NCBI GenBank assembly: GCA_026169535.1
Contig: JAPFCU010000084.1
Coordinates: forward strand, 1-64,000
Source: Blautia sp.
Lineage (GTDB): Bacteria; Bacillota; Clostridia; Lachnospirales; Lachnospiraceae
DNA: 64,000 nucleotides
Direction: 5' to 3'
Shown: in pieces, positions 56,180 to 64,000 of the stretch
Layout: the number at the start of each line of letters is the position of its first letter
Numbering within the stretch: position 1 is the first letter of the stretch
Program-made: the position numbers and the translations under genes
The notes under the pieces: generated by a model
What the model saw: the letters and a program-made list of their open reading frames with translations, nothing else
Told to the model about the DNA's origin: nothing
Database searches by the model: none

Positions 56180-57402
56180 GAAAAATAGAATTACTGGTAC
56201 CTGCCAGCAGTCTGGAGGTTTTGAAGATTGCAGTAATCTTTGGTGCAGACGCAGTATATATTGGAGGAGAAGCTTTTGGACTTCGTGCAAAAGCCAAAAA
56301 TTTCTCACATGAGGATATGAAAGAGGGAATTGATTTTGCTCATGAGCATGGAGTAAAGGTTTATGTAACAGTCAATATCCTGGCACATAATGAAGATCTT
56401 CCGGGAGTACGTGAATATCTTCAGGAATTAAAGGAATTAAAGCCGGATGCGCTGATCATTGCAGATCCGGGAATTTTTACCTATGCAAGGGAAATATGTC
56501 CGGAGATAGAATGCCATATCAGTACTCAGGCAAATAACACAAACTATGAAACTTATCGTTTCTGGTATCAGCTGGGGGCAAAGCGTGTGGTGACAGCCAG
56601 AGAGCTTTCTCTGGATGAGATAAGAGAAATACGTGCGCATATTCCGGAGGATATGGAAATAGAAACTTTTGTCCATGGCGCTATGTGTATTTCTTATTCC
56701 GGGCGCTGTCTTCTCAGCAATTATCTGGTAGGAAGAGATGCTAACAGAGGCGCATGTACACATCCGTGCCGCTGGAAATACTCAATAGTGGAGGAGTCCA
56801 GACCGGGTGAGTATATGCCTGTTTTTGAAAATGAGAGGGGAACCTATATTTTTAATTCCAAGGATCTTTGTATGATCGAGCATATGGATGATATCCTTAC
56901 CTGCGGCATTGACAGTCTTAAGATCGAGGGGCGTATGAAAACTGCTCTTTATGTAGCGACTGTTGCCAGAACATATAGAAAAGCAATTGATGATTATATG
57001 GAAGCTCCGGAAAAATACCATGCAAATATGGAATGGTATAAGGAACAGATATCTAATTGTACTTACCGTCAGTTTACAACTGGATTTTTCTATGGAAAGC
57101 CGGATGAAAATACGCAGATTTACGATAATAACACATATGTGAAGGAATATACTTATCTGGGATATGCAGAAGAAATTGATGAAAACGGTTTGGTCCATAT
57201 TACTCAGAGAAATAAATTTTCGGTAGGGGAGACTATCGAGATCATGAAACCTGACGGGCGGAATCTTACTGCTGTTGTCAGGGGAATTTATGATGAAAAC
57301 GGAGTTTCTGTGGAGAGCGCGCCCCATCCTCAGCAGAAACTTGCTGTAGATCTGGGCGCAGAGGCAGAAAAATATGATCTGCTGAGAAGAGCAGAAATGT
57401 AA
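56176..57402 (+). CDS. trhP: U32-family tRNA hydroxylation protein (TrhP)
   Basis: TrhP installs the 5-hydroxyl on U34 of tRNA together with prephenate-dependent or oxygen-dependent partners; TrmR then methylates it. The 408-aa protein has the U32 peptidase signature region ETFVHGAMCISYSGRCLLSNYL followed by RGACTHPCRWKY (cluster cysteines) and LCMIEHMDDILTCGIDSLKIEGRMK. The ATG overlaps the trmR stop (ATGA). A single gene here replaces the two consecutive U32 genes of Bacillus. Confidence 0.9.
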   Translation: MRKIELLVPASSLEVLKIAVIFGADAVYIGGEAFGLRAKAKNFSHEDMKEGIDFAHEHGVKVYVTVNILAHNEDLPGVREYLQELKELKPDALIIADPGIFTYAREICPEIECHISTQANNTNYETYRFWYQLGAKRVVTARELSLDEIREIRAHIPEDMEIETFVHGAMCISYSGRCLLSNYLVGRDANRGACTHPCRWKYSIVEESRPGEYMPVFENERGTYIFNSKDLCMIEHMDDILTCGIDSLKIEGRMKTALYVATVARTYRKAIDDYMEAPEKYHANMEWYKEQISNCTYRQFTTGFFYGKPDENTQIYDNNTYVKEYTYLGYAEEIDENGLVHITQRNKFSVGETIEIMKPDGRNLTAVVRGIYDENGVSVESAPHPQQKLAVDLGAEAEKYDLLRRAEM

Positions 57403-57406
57403 AAGA

Positions 57407-57453
57407 AAAAAGGGATGCTGCCGGATCCGTCGGGAGAAGGCGATATCCCTTTT
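57407..57453. terminator. Bidirectional terminator (trhP / sigK)
   Basis: AAAAGGGAT pairs with ATCCCTTTT, with TGCC/GGCG inside and a central CCGGATCCG loop region; it lies between convergent genes. Confidence 0.75.
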
Positions 57454-57455
57454 CC

Positions 57456-58085
57456 TTATGTCTGCTCCTGAAAAAGCTGACGCAGTTTTTTTAGCGCGTT
57501 TTTTTCGATCCTGGATACATAGGATCGGCTGATATGAAGTTTTTGGGCAATGATCTTCTGTGTTTGTTCAGGAATACCGTAGAGACCATAACGCAGACAG
57601 ATAACCTGATATTCTCTGGGAGTAAGAGCAGAATCCAGAGATGCAAGCAGAAAACGGATATCCTGACGGGCTGCATAGGCATCTACAATATCTACCGGCG
57701 GGCTTTCGATAATATCCAGGAGGCTGATTTCATTCCCTTCTTTGTCAGTGCCGATCGGTTCATATAATGAAACTTCCCGGGAATGCTTTTTTCTGGAGCG
57801 CAGCATCATAAGAAGCTCATTATCAATACATCGTGCGGCATAGGTGGAAAGTCTGGCAGATTTTGCCTGGTCAAAGGTAGAGACTGCCTTGATCAGTCCG
57901 ATGGTTCCAATAGAGATCAGATCGTCCAGATCCTCCTCAGGACCCTGATATTTTTTGACCACATGAGCCACAAGACGGAGATTCCGCTCGATTAGAATAT
58001 TTTTTGCCTCCAAATCTCCCTCCTGGAAGCGTTGAAGGTAGTACTTTTCTTCGGCTGATGTCAGAGGTTTCAGGAAAGTCTTCAA
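57456..58085 (-). CDS. sigK: Sporulation sigma factor SigK
   Basis: Sigma-K directs late mother-cell transcription during sporulation. The 209-aa protein matches SigK throughout: KPLTSAEEKYYLQRFQEGDLEAKNILIERNLRLVAHVVKKY, DDLISIGTIGLIKAV, TYAARCIDNELLMMLRS, then the SigK-specific EPIGTDKEGNEISLLDII and region 4 HISRSYVSRIEKNALKKL. It begins just where mature sigma-K would, so the membrane pro-sequence of Bacillus pro-sigma-K is absent, and the gene is not split by a skin element. Monocistronic and divergent from the ribokinase-like gene. Confidence 0.93.
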   Translation of the reverse strand: MKTFLKPLTSAEEKYYLQRFQEGDLEAKNILIERNLRLVAHVVKKYQGPEEDLDDLISIGTIGLIKAVSTFDQAKSARLSTYAARCIDNELLMMLRSRKKHSREVSLYEPIGTDKEGNEISLLDIIESPPVDIVDAYAARQDIRFLLASLDSALTPREYQVICLRYGLYGIPEQTQKIIAQKLHISRSYVSRIEKNALKKLRQLFQEQT

Positions 58086-58254
58086 GTCTTCACCTCAAAG
58101 GGGATTTCATTATAGTCTATGTCCGGGACAAGAAGTTCGTGCTTTTCCATCAAAAAGAAGCTGGTTCTTGACGGAAATTAGAATGAAATATATACTTGAA
58201 GATATAAAAATCGTATAGAGCAGAGAATGATACCTGTATAAAGGAGGGTGCAAT

Positions 58255-59139
58255 ATGAAGGTATTGAATTTTGGATCATTGAATCTGGATTATGTGTATC
58301 AGGTAGAAAGTATTTTGATCCCAGGGGAAACGCAGGCCTCAAAAGACAGAAAGACATTCTGCGGAGGAAAGGGACTGAATCAGTCGATTGCTCTGGCAAA
58401 AGCGGGGATTCCGGTCTATCATGCGGGAATGATTGGAGAAGAAGGCGATATTCTTCTGGAAACATGTCGGGATAATGGTGTAAATACAGAGTTTATCCGC
58501 AAGATACAGGGACCCAGCGGACATACAGTGATCCAGGTGGATAAGGATGGACAAAACTGTATACTTCTGTTTGGAGGAGCCAACAGAAGTATCACGAGAG
58601 AATTTGTGGATCAGGTACTGGAGAATTTTGAAAAGGAGGATCTTATCCTGCTTCAGAATGAGATCAGTGAACTGGATTATGTTATTGACAGAGCATATGA
58701 AAAAGGAATGACGATCATCCTGAATCCGTCTCCTTATGACAAAGGGCTGGAAAAATGTGACCTTTCAAAGGTGAGTCTGTTTTTGGTAAATGAGATTGAA
58801 GGATATCAGATTACAGGTGAAAAAGAACCGGATAAAATCCTTTCCAGGATAAAAGAAATTTATCCTGATGCACGGGTAGTACTGACTCTGGGCGGAGATG
58901 GATCTGTTTTTCAGGATCACACAGGAATTTACCGTCAGGGGATCTACAAGGTAAAAGCAGTAGATACTACTGCAGCAGGAGATACATTTACGGGATATTT
59001 TATTTCTTCTCTGATAGACGGGCTTCCGGTGGAAGAAGGATTGAAGCTGGCAGCGAAAGCCTCAGCCATTGCAGTGTCAAGACCGGGTGCGACAGCTTCT
59101 ATTCCTATGAAGGAAGAAGTTTTAAACACCATATTGTAA
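58255..59139 (+). CDS. PfkB-family sugar kinase (ribokinase-like)
   Basis: The 294-aa kinase phosphorylates a sugar, probably ribose. It shows the ribokinase layout: LNFGSLNLDYVYQVESILIPGET, GGKGLNQSIALAKAG (first PfkB signature), LLQNEI and the second signature VDTTAAGDTFTGYFI with the catalytic Asp and anion hole. AAAGGAGG precedes the ATG. No ribose transporter or rbsD is adjacent, so the substrate rests on family similarity only. It lies 39 nt before the DUF5717 gene. Confidence 0.88.
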   Translation: MKVLNFGSLNLDYVYQVESILIPGETQASKDRKTFCGGKGLNQSIALAKAGIPVYHAGMIGEEGDILLETCRDNGVNTEFIRKIQGPSGHTVIQVDKDGQNCILLFGGANRSITREFVDQVLENFEKEDLILLQNEISELDYVIDRAYEKGMTIILNPSPYDKGLEKCDLSKVSLFLVNEIEGYQITGEKEPDKILSRIKEIYPDARVVLTLGGDGSVFQDHTGIYRQGIYKVKAVDTTAAGDTFTGYFISSLIDGLPVEEGLKLAAKASAIAVSRPGATASIPMKEEVLNTIL

Positions 59140-59178
59140 ATAGAAACACTAGATAAAAGGACAAAAAGGTGAACCATA

Positions 59179-62100
59179 TTGAAAAAAAAGATTGAACAAA
59201 TACTCAGCGGAAAATTCAGATACGAAGAACCGGAGCTCCTTTTTTCTCAGGAGAGACTGGAAATTTCTTTGAAGGCAGGAGATGCTGTCAGAGGAGAGCT
59301 TTATCTGGGAACGGAAGATGATGAAAAAATCCAGGGCTACATAACCTCCTCACATCGAAGATTTGTACCTGGAGCCGGAAAATTTTCAGGGACAACTGTA
59401 TGTATTCCCTATGGAGCAGATGGAAGCGGTATGCTGCCAGGTGATGTCTGCAGTGGCTGGCTGTGTATTACCTCCAGTATAGGAGAGTATAAGATACCGT
59501 TTGAAATAAAAGCAGAAAAAGAGAGTTTTCAGGGTGCCGCAGGAGAATTAAACGATATGGAGAACTTTCGGAAGACAGCCAAAAAAGATTTCCGAAAAGC
59601 ATATCACCTTTTTACCGGCAGTTGTTTTTCTGCAATGATGGATCAGGCAGAAGAAAAACAAAAAGCTCTTTTTATGGGACTTTCACAGCAGCCTGTTACA
59701 TACCAGCATCTGGAAGAATTTTTTATTGCACTGAAGGAGAAGGAGCCTGTTTCAATTTCACTGAAAACTGTGAAAAATGAATTTTATGAGCTTGCAGAGT
59801 CAATACAGGAATCCTTTGATATCCAAAGGAGCGGCTGGGGACATTTAAGGCTTGATATAGAATCAGTAGGTGACTTCCTGGAGGTAGAACATCATGTAGT
59901 AACCCAGGAGGATTTTATCGGAAGTACCTGTCATATCGAATATGTGCTTCATGCAGACCGGCTTAAAGAGGGAAACCAGGTTGGGCAGATCATAGTGAGC
60001 AGTCCTTATCAGAAACTTGTGTATGAGGTAATGGCTTCCCGGGGACCTCGTGTAAGAGTAGATGTACGGGCAGAAGAAAAGCGCCACAGAATTGCATTGA
60101 TAAAAGATTATCTGGAATATCGGGAAGGCAGAATGGATTTTAACACCTGGACCGGGAGCAGCCATTTTATTTTGAATCAGCTTCATGCCTCAGGATGTGA
60201 TTATCCGGATTATCAAATGTATGAAGCATATATCGATCATCTGGAAGGTAAAGACACAGAAGCTGTTGAAATTCTGAAAAAATATGAGAATAAGGAGTTT
60301 TCCAGGGAGGAGCTGGAGCTTGCGGGTATTTACCTGTATCTTTGCAGTGTAACAGGACTGTATAGAGATAAAACGCAGGCAGTATGGAGAATCCAGAATT
60401 TTCATATGCAGAAAGCAGATAGCTTTCAGCTTTTGTGGCTTCTGATCCAGATGGACGGCGGATATAAAAAGCTTCCGTCCGAAGCCATTTTTATGATGGA
60501 GGAGCAGTTTGAGAGAGGATGTACCAGTCCGCTTTTATATATGGAGGCATGGCAGTGGATCAGCAGAGATATTTCATTGTTCCACAGACTTAGTCCTTTC
60601 TGGATTCAGGTATTTCGGTTTGCAGGAAGACGGAAACTTCTCACAGAAGAACTGGTTATGCGTCTTGCTTATCTTTCCGGTTACGAAAAGAACTTTTCAG
60701 GAAGTCTTTATCATGCTCTGGAGGCAGGATACGAACAGTTTCCTTCAGAAGATGTGCTGGAGGCGATCTGTAAATATATTATGAAGGGAAATCCAAGGAA
60801 AACTGAGTATTTTCGGTGGTTTTCTCTGGCAGTACAGCAGGGTCTCAGGCTTACCAGACTTTATGAATATTATGTGGAAACAATGGATATCACTTATCAA
60901 AGAGAGCTTCCCAAACCACTTTTAATGTATTTTAATTATAATGATAAAACACTTGGGGACAGCAGGCGTGCTTTTGTATATGCAAGCGTGATCACATATA
61001 AGGAAAAGGAGCCTCTGATCTACGAAGGCTATAAGGAAACAATGGAAAAATTTGCCCGACGCAAGCTGGCGGAAGGACAGATGGATGAAAATTATGCGGT
61101 TCTCTATCAGGAATTTTTGTTTGATCCGCAAAATACATCAGATGCAGAGCTGCTTGCACGAAACTTGTTTACCTGCCGGCTTTACTGTGATGATAAAAAA
61201 ATCCGTCAGGTCATTGTTTGTCACAGTCAGATGAAGAAAGAAGAAATTTATCCATGTGTAAAAGGTGTGGCATATCCAAGAATCTATACGGAAGATGCCG
61301 TGATTCTTTTTCAGGATGATAAGCAGCGCAGATATGCTTCTACAATCCATTATAACCTGAAAAAACTTAACGATGACAAGGCTGCGGTTTTAAAGGTATT
61401 AAAACTTGGGACAGAGGAACCGGGAGTACTGCTCCATCACTGTGAAAAAACGGGAATGAATGAGGAGAATCTGGAATATTTTTGTAAAATCACAGATTCT
61501 CCGGCTTATTCAGACCAATATAAAGATAAAATAAGAAAACGGCTGCTTGACTATTATGCGGAAAATGTGCAGGGAGATGAGCTGGATCATTATCTTCAGA
61601 AAATGGATTATAGAAAATATATAGCAGTTGACCGTCCAAAACTATTGGAAGTGCTGATCGGCCGCAGGATGTTCCGCCAGGCAATGGCGCTTGTGGAAGA
61701 ATACGGATATGAAGGATTGGATTTGGGGTGTTTGCTGAAACTTACCAGCCGCATGATACTGAAGGCAGATATGACAGAAGATGATGAACTTCTGGCTCTT
61801 GCTTCGGAAGTTTACCGGCAGGGCAAGTATGATGAAGTAATCCTTCATTATCTGATGCTATATCGGTTTGGACCGATAGATGAGCTGCTCTCCATATGGA
61901 AAAGTGCAAAAGGCTTTGAAATGGATACCTATGATCTGGAGGAGCGGATTCTTTCACTTTTGATTTTTTCTTCTGATTACAGGAAAGAGGGAGAGGCTGT
62001 TCTGGAATCCTATGTAAAGCAGTCCGGCAAAGAACGAATCATAGGTGCATACCTGACACAGGTAGCTTATGGAATCTTTGTTAAGGAATATCCAATGACA

Positions 62101-62724
62101 CGTTTTATACGGGAACGTCTGGAATATGCATGGGAAAACAGGTGGCCGTTAAATAGAATCTGCAGGCTGGCTCTTTTTATGGAACTGTCGAAAGAAAAGG
62201 AACTGAGTGAAAAATACCGGGAAATGATTCAAACATTTTTGGAAGACTGTGCCAAAAATCATATGGAATTCGGATTTTTCCGAAGATTGCCGCCGGAACT
62301 CCTCAGTCCATGGCAGCTGGATGACAAAACATTTGTAGAATGCCATGGGCATCCGGATGCAAAGGTTACCTTGTATTATGCACTGGATGCCGGTCTGGGA
62401 AAAGCACGGGAATATAAAAGTGAGCCTGTCCGTAATATTTATCAGGGGATTTTTGTTAAGACTTTTACATTATTTTATGGAGAAACGCTGCATTATTATT
62501 TCCGTATTGAAAGAAATGGAGAGGTAAAAGAAACGGCAGAACGTACAGTAACTATGAAAAAAGTAGAAGGAACACCGGGAAGCAAGTATCAGCTTTTAAA
62601 CAGGATTCTTTCTGCAAGACGCCTGGATAAGACAAAAGAAGTTAATGACGGGGTAAAACAGTATCTTTGCCAGGAGCAATATGTAAAAGAAATGTTTACC
62701 ATAGAAAAGGAACAGGAAGAATGA
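59179..62724 (+). CDS. DUF5717 family protein (1181 aa)
   Basis: This very large protein belongs to the uncharacterised DUF5717 group, known to me from Lachnospiraceae and relatives. Residues 1-115 are beta-rich (ELLFSQERLEISLKAGD, then FSGTTVCIPYGADGSGM). A second beta region near 215-295 (RSGWGHLRLDIESVGDFLEVEHHVV) is followed by some 700 residues of helical, TPR-like repeats rich in Tyr and Leu. The C-terminal ~130 residues again look beta-sandwich-like (DAKVTLYYALDAGLGK). No signal peptide or membrane helix. Start TTG 59179 follows AAAAGGTGA. Its stop overlaps the DUF5716 start by 4 nt, indicating a coupled pair. Function unknown. Confidence 0.82.
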   Translation: MKKKIEQILSGKFRYEEPELLFSQERLEISLKAGDAVRGELYLGTEDDEKIQGYITSSHRRFVPGAGKFSGTTVCIPYGADGSGMLPGDVCSGWLCITSSIGEYKIPFEIKAEKESFQGAAGELNDMENFRKTAKKDFRKAYHLFTGSCFSAMMDQAEEKQKALFMGLSQQPVTYQHLEEFFIALKEKEPVSISLKTVKNEFYELAESIQESFDIQRSGWGHLRLDIESVGDFLEVEHHVVTQEDFIGSTCHIEYVLHADRLKEGNQVGQIIVSSPYQKLVYEVMASRGPRVRVDVRAEEKRHRIALIKDYLEYREGRMDFNTWTGSSHFILNQLHASGCDYPDYQMYEAYIDHLEGKDTEAVEILKKYENKEFSREELELAGIYLYLCSVTGLYRDKTQAVWRIQNFHMQKADSFQLLWLLIQMDGGYKKLPSEAIFMMEEQFERGCTSPLLYMEAWQWISRDISLFHRLSPFWIQVFRFAGRRKLLTEELVMRLAYLSGYEKNFSGSLYHALEAGYEQFPSEDVLEAICKYIMKGNPRKTEYFRWFSLAVQQGLRLTRLYEYYVETMDITYQRELPKPLLMYFNYNDKTLGDSRRAFVYASVITYKEKEPLIYEGYKETMEKFARRKLAEGQMDENYAVLYQEFLFDPQNTSDAELLARNLFTCRLYCDDKKIRQVIVCHSQMKKEEIYPCVKGVAYPRIYTEDAVILFQDDKQRRYASTIHYNLKKLNDDKAAVLKVLKLGTEEPGVLLHHCEKTGMNEENLEYFCKITDSPAYSDQYKDKIRKRLLDYYAENVQGDELDHYLQKMDYRKYIAVDRPKLLEVLIGRRMFRQAMALVEEYGYEGLDLGCLLKLTSRMILKADMTEDDELLALASEVYRQGKYDEVILHYLMLYRFGPIDELLSIWKSAKGFEMDTYDLEERILSLLIFSSDYRKEGEAVLESYVKQSGKERIIGAYLTQVAYGIFVKEYPMTRFIRERLEYAWENRWPLNRICRLALFMELSKEKELSEKYREMIQTFLEDCAKNHMEFGFFRRLPPELLSPWQLDDKTFVECHGHPDAKVTLYYALDAGLGKAREYKSEPVRNIYQGIFVKTFTLFYGETLHYYFRIERNGEVKETAERTVTMKKVEGTPGSKYQLLNRILSARRLDKTKEVNDGVKQYLCQEQYVKEMFTIEKEQEE

Positions 62725-63968
62725 ACGAGACACGGGATTTGATTATTGGAATTGACCTTGGAAAAAAATATTCGCAGATCTGTTATTATGACCGGAAGGC
62801 GGAGGAATCCCGTTCTCTTCCGGTAAAAGTGGGAAGCAGCCTTTATGAAACACCTACCTGCCTGTGCAGACGGGCAGATCAGGGAGATTACTGTATTGGA
62901 CTGGAAGCAGAATATTTTGCCAGAGAGAAAGGTGGATTTTTAGTAGAAGATCTCTATCACATTTCCATGAGCAAAGAAAAAATCCAGGTTGCCGGAGACC
63001 AGAAAGAGCCCTGGGAGCTTCTGGGGTATTTTTTGAAGGGAATGCTGCAGTTTCTGGGTGTTTCGGAGGTAGAAAAAAATATAAAATACCTTACAGTCAC
63101 TATGGAGACTATGGATTCAATCCAGGTGAAGAACCTTCAGAAGGCAGCAGAATTTCTGGGAATCGAAGAGGAAAAATTCAGCCTTTTAGATTATGAAGAA
63201 AGCTTTTACTATTATGTTCTGACTCAGAAGATAGAGACCTGGAACCGTAGCGTGGGATGGTACAGTTTTAAAAAAGACAGGGTGCTGTTCCGTAAACTGG
63301 CAATGAGTTCAGGAACAAAACCGGTGTTTGTAAGGCTGGTGAATCCTATAGAAGCATCTCTGAGAGAACTGCCGGAAGAGAGGGACGAAGATTTTTATAA
63401 ATTTATAAAAGAAACACTGGGAACAGAGCTTTATTCCAGCATTCAGATGAATGGCGAAGGATTTGACCAGGAATGGGCGGTGAAATCAGTAAAACTTCTT
63501 TGTTATCAGAAGAGAAAAGTATTTTATGGGAATAACCTTTTTGCAGCAGGTGCATGCGGAGCCGGTGCAGAAAAATGTATTCACAGAAGACTGAAAGGAT
63601 ACCGGTATCTGGGAAGTTCCCTGGTTGTAAAAGATGTAGGAATGGAAATGCGAGTAATGGGAGCTCCGGTTTACTATCCTCTTCTTGAAGCCGGCACAAA
63701 CTGGTATGAATGCAAAGCTTCCTGCGAACTGATCCTGGACAATACGGAAGAACTGGTCTTTGTGGTGGGAACTATGGGAGAAACCGAAAAAAAACGAATG
63801 GGTATGCTGCTTCCGGGGATTCCAAAACGTCCAAATAAAACAACACGTATATCTTTGAAACTTCAGTATATTTCAAGAAAAGAATGTCAGATTACGGTAA
63901 AAGACCTGGGGTTTGGTGAGATGTTCCCGTCAAGCGGAAAGGTTTGGGAGGAGATTGTACAGTGGTAA
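62721..63968 (+). CDS. DUF5716 family protein, Hsp70/actin-like ATPase fold
   Basis: The 415-aa protein opens with an Hsp70-type phosphate-1 motif, IIGIDLGKKYSQICYY (D12, G14). Residues 121-170 (IKYLTVTMETMDSIQVKNL, LGIEEEKFSLLDYEESFYYY) align in pattern with the [14 protein letters not shown] and [11 protein letters not shown] segments of the DnaK in this window. The phosphate-2 motif (DLGGGTFD) has only a loose counterpart, SVGWYSFKKDRVLF, so ATP hydrolysis may be altered. The C-terminal third is beta-rich, as an Hsp70 substrate-binding domain would be, but without clear similarity. ATG 62721 overlaps the DUF5717 stop (ATGA); 18 more codons are open upstream. Role unknown. Confidence 0.8.
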   Translation: MNETRDLIIGIDLGKKYSQICYYDRKAEESRSLPVKVGSSLYETPTCLCRRADQGDYCIGLEAEYFAREKGGFLVEDLYHISMSKEKIQVAGDQKEPWELLGYFLKGMLQFLGVSEVEKNIKYLTVTMETMDSIQVKNLQKAAEFLGIEEEKFSLLDYEESFYYYVLTQKIETWNRSVGWYSFKKDRVLFRKLAMSSGTKPVFVRLVNPIEASLRELPEERDEDFYKFIKETLGTELYSSIQMNGEGFDQEWAVKSVKLLCYQKRKVFYGNNLFAAGACGAGAEKCIHRRLKGYRYLGSSLVVKDVGMEMRVMGAPVYYPLLEAGTNWYECKASCELILDNTEELVFVVGTMGETEKKRMGMLLPGIPKRPNKTTRISLKLQYISRKECQITVKDLGFGEMFPSSGKVWEEIVQW

Positions 63969-63981
63969 GGGAGGAAGACTT

Positions 63982-64000
63982 TTGAGCGGATATATTTTAT
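63982..64000 (+). CDS. Start of a further gene, cut by the window end
   Basis: GGGAGG (63969-63974) is followed 7 nt later by TTG and the codons for MSGYIL. Six codons are visible. Position, spacing and strand suggest the third gene of the DUF5717-DUF5716 operon. Confidence 0.5.

Overview
The window reads as a chromosomal segment of a low-GC, endospore-forming gut Firmicute, most likely a Lachnospiraceae member (Blautia/Ruminococcus/Dorea type). Grounds: AGGAGG-type ribosome binding sites with frequent TTG/GTG starts, HrcA/CIRCE heat-shock control, a cotJABC spore-coat operon, a sporulation sigma-K gene, MecA and GdpP, and Bacillus-like gene order in several blocks. Genus is an inference; there is no rRNA here.

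Layout. 0.06-0.4 kb: tRNA-Asn, tRNA-Glu, tRNA-Cys and a terminator. 0.5-4.6 kb: a beta-galactosidase (GH2) pseudogene with several lesions beside an intact GPH-type sugar symporter. 4.6-12.1 kb: pyrC, then the housekeeping run rpsF-ssb-rpsR, gdpP-rplI-dnaB and a MerR-type regulator. 12.2-23.4 kb: ferredoxin, DUF1858 protein, the ClpC adaptor MecA, an 800-base gene-free stretch with a promoter and strong hairpins, a GH18/SH3 protein, TrkH/TrkA potassium uptake, MscS, a biotin-regulated bioY, a DUF1284 protein, an MFS exporter-like protein and a flavin reductase-like protein. 23.4-30.1 kb: a divergent catabolic island (DapA-family lyase and GntR regulator on one side; SDR dehydrogenase, HpcH/HpaI aldolase and a three-part TRAP transporter on the other), probably for an acidic sugar or ulosonic acid. 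30.1-33.6 kb: cotJABC, then three poorly characterised genes, one with a PD-(D/E)XK nuclease-like motif.

33.6-38.4 kb is the most distinctive region. A compact, terminator-ended, hairpin-rich element lies just upstream of a MecA (PBP2a)-type class B penicillin-binding protein, which converges on a complete blaR1-blaI sensor/repressor pair. Both promoters carry BlaI/MecI-type dyads directly after the -10 box, so this looks like a chromosomal, beta-lactam-inducible mec-like circuit.

38.4-57.4 kb is housekeeping: uvrB; the hrcA-grpE-dnaK-dnaJ operon with CIRCE; prmA-rsmE; a cysteine desulfurase with thiI; an HPr-like protein lacking the active histidine; mtaB; then ireB-ruvX-yrzB-rnj-ylbF-(MltG-like)-trmR-trhP. 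This run resembles the Bacillus yrzL-yrrO neighbourhood and is rich in tRNA modification genes. 57.4-64 kb: sigK (uninterrupted, no pro-sequence), a ribokinase-like gene, and a translationally coupled pair, DUF5717 (1181 aa) and DUF5716 (an Hsp70/actin-like ATPase fold), followed by a third gene cut by the window edge. That operon is the best candidate here for an undescribed system.
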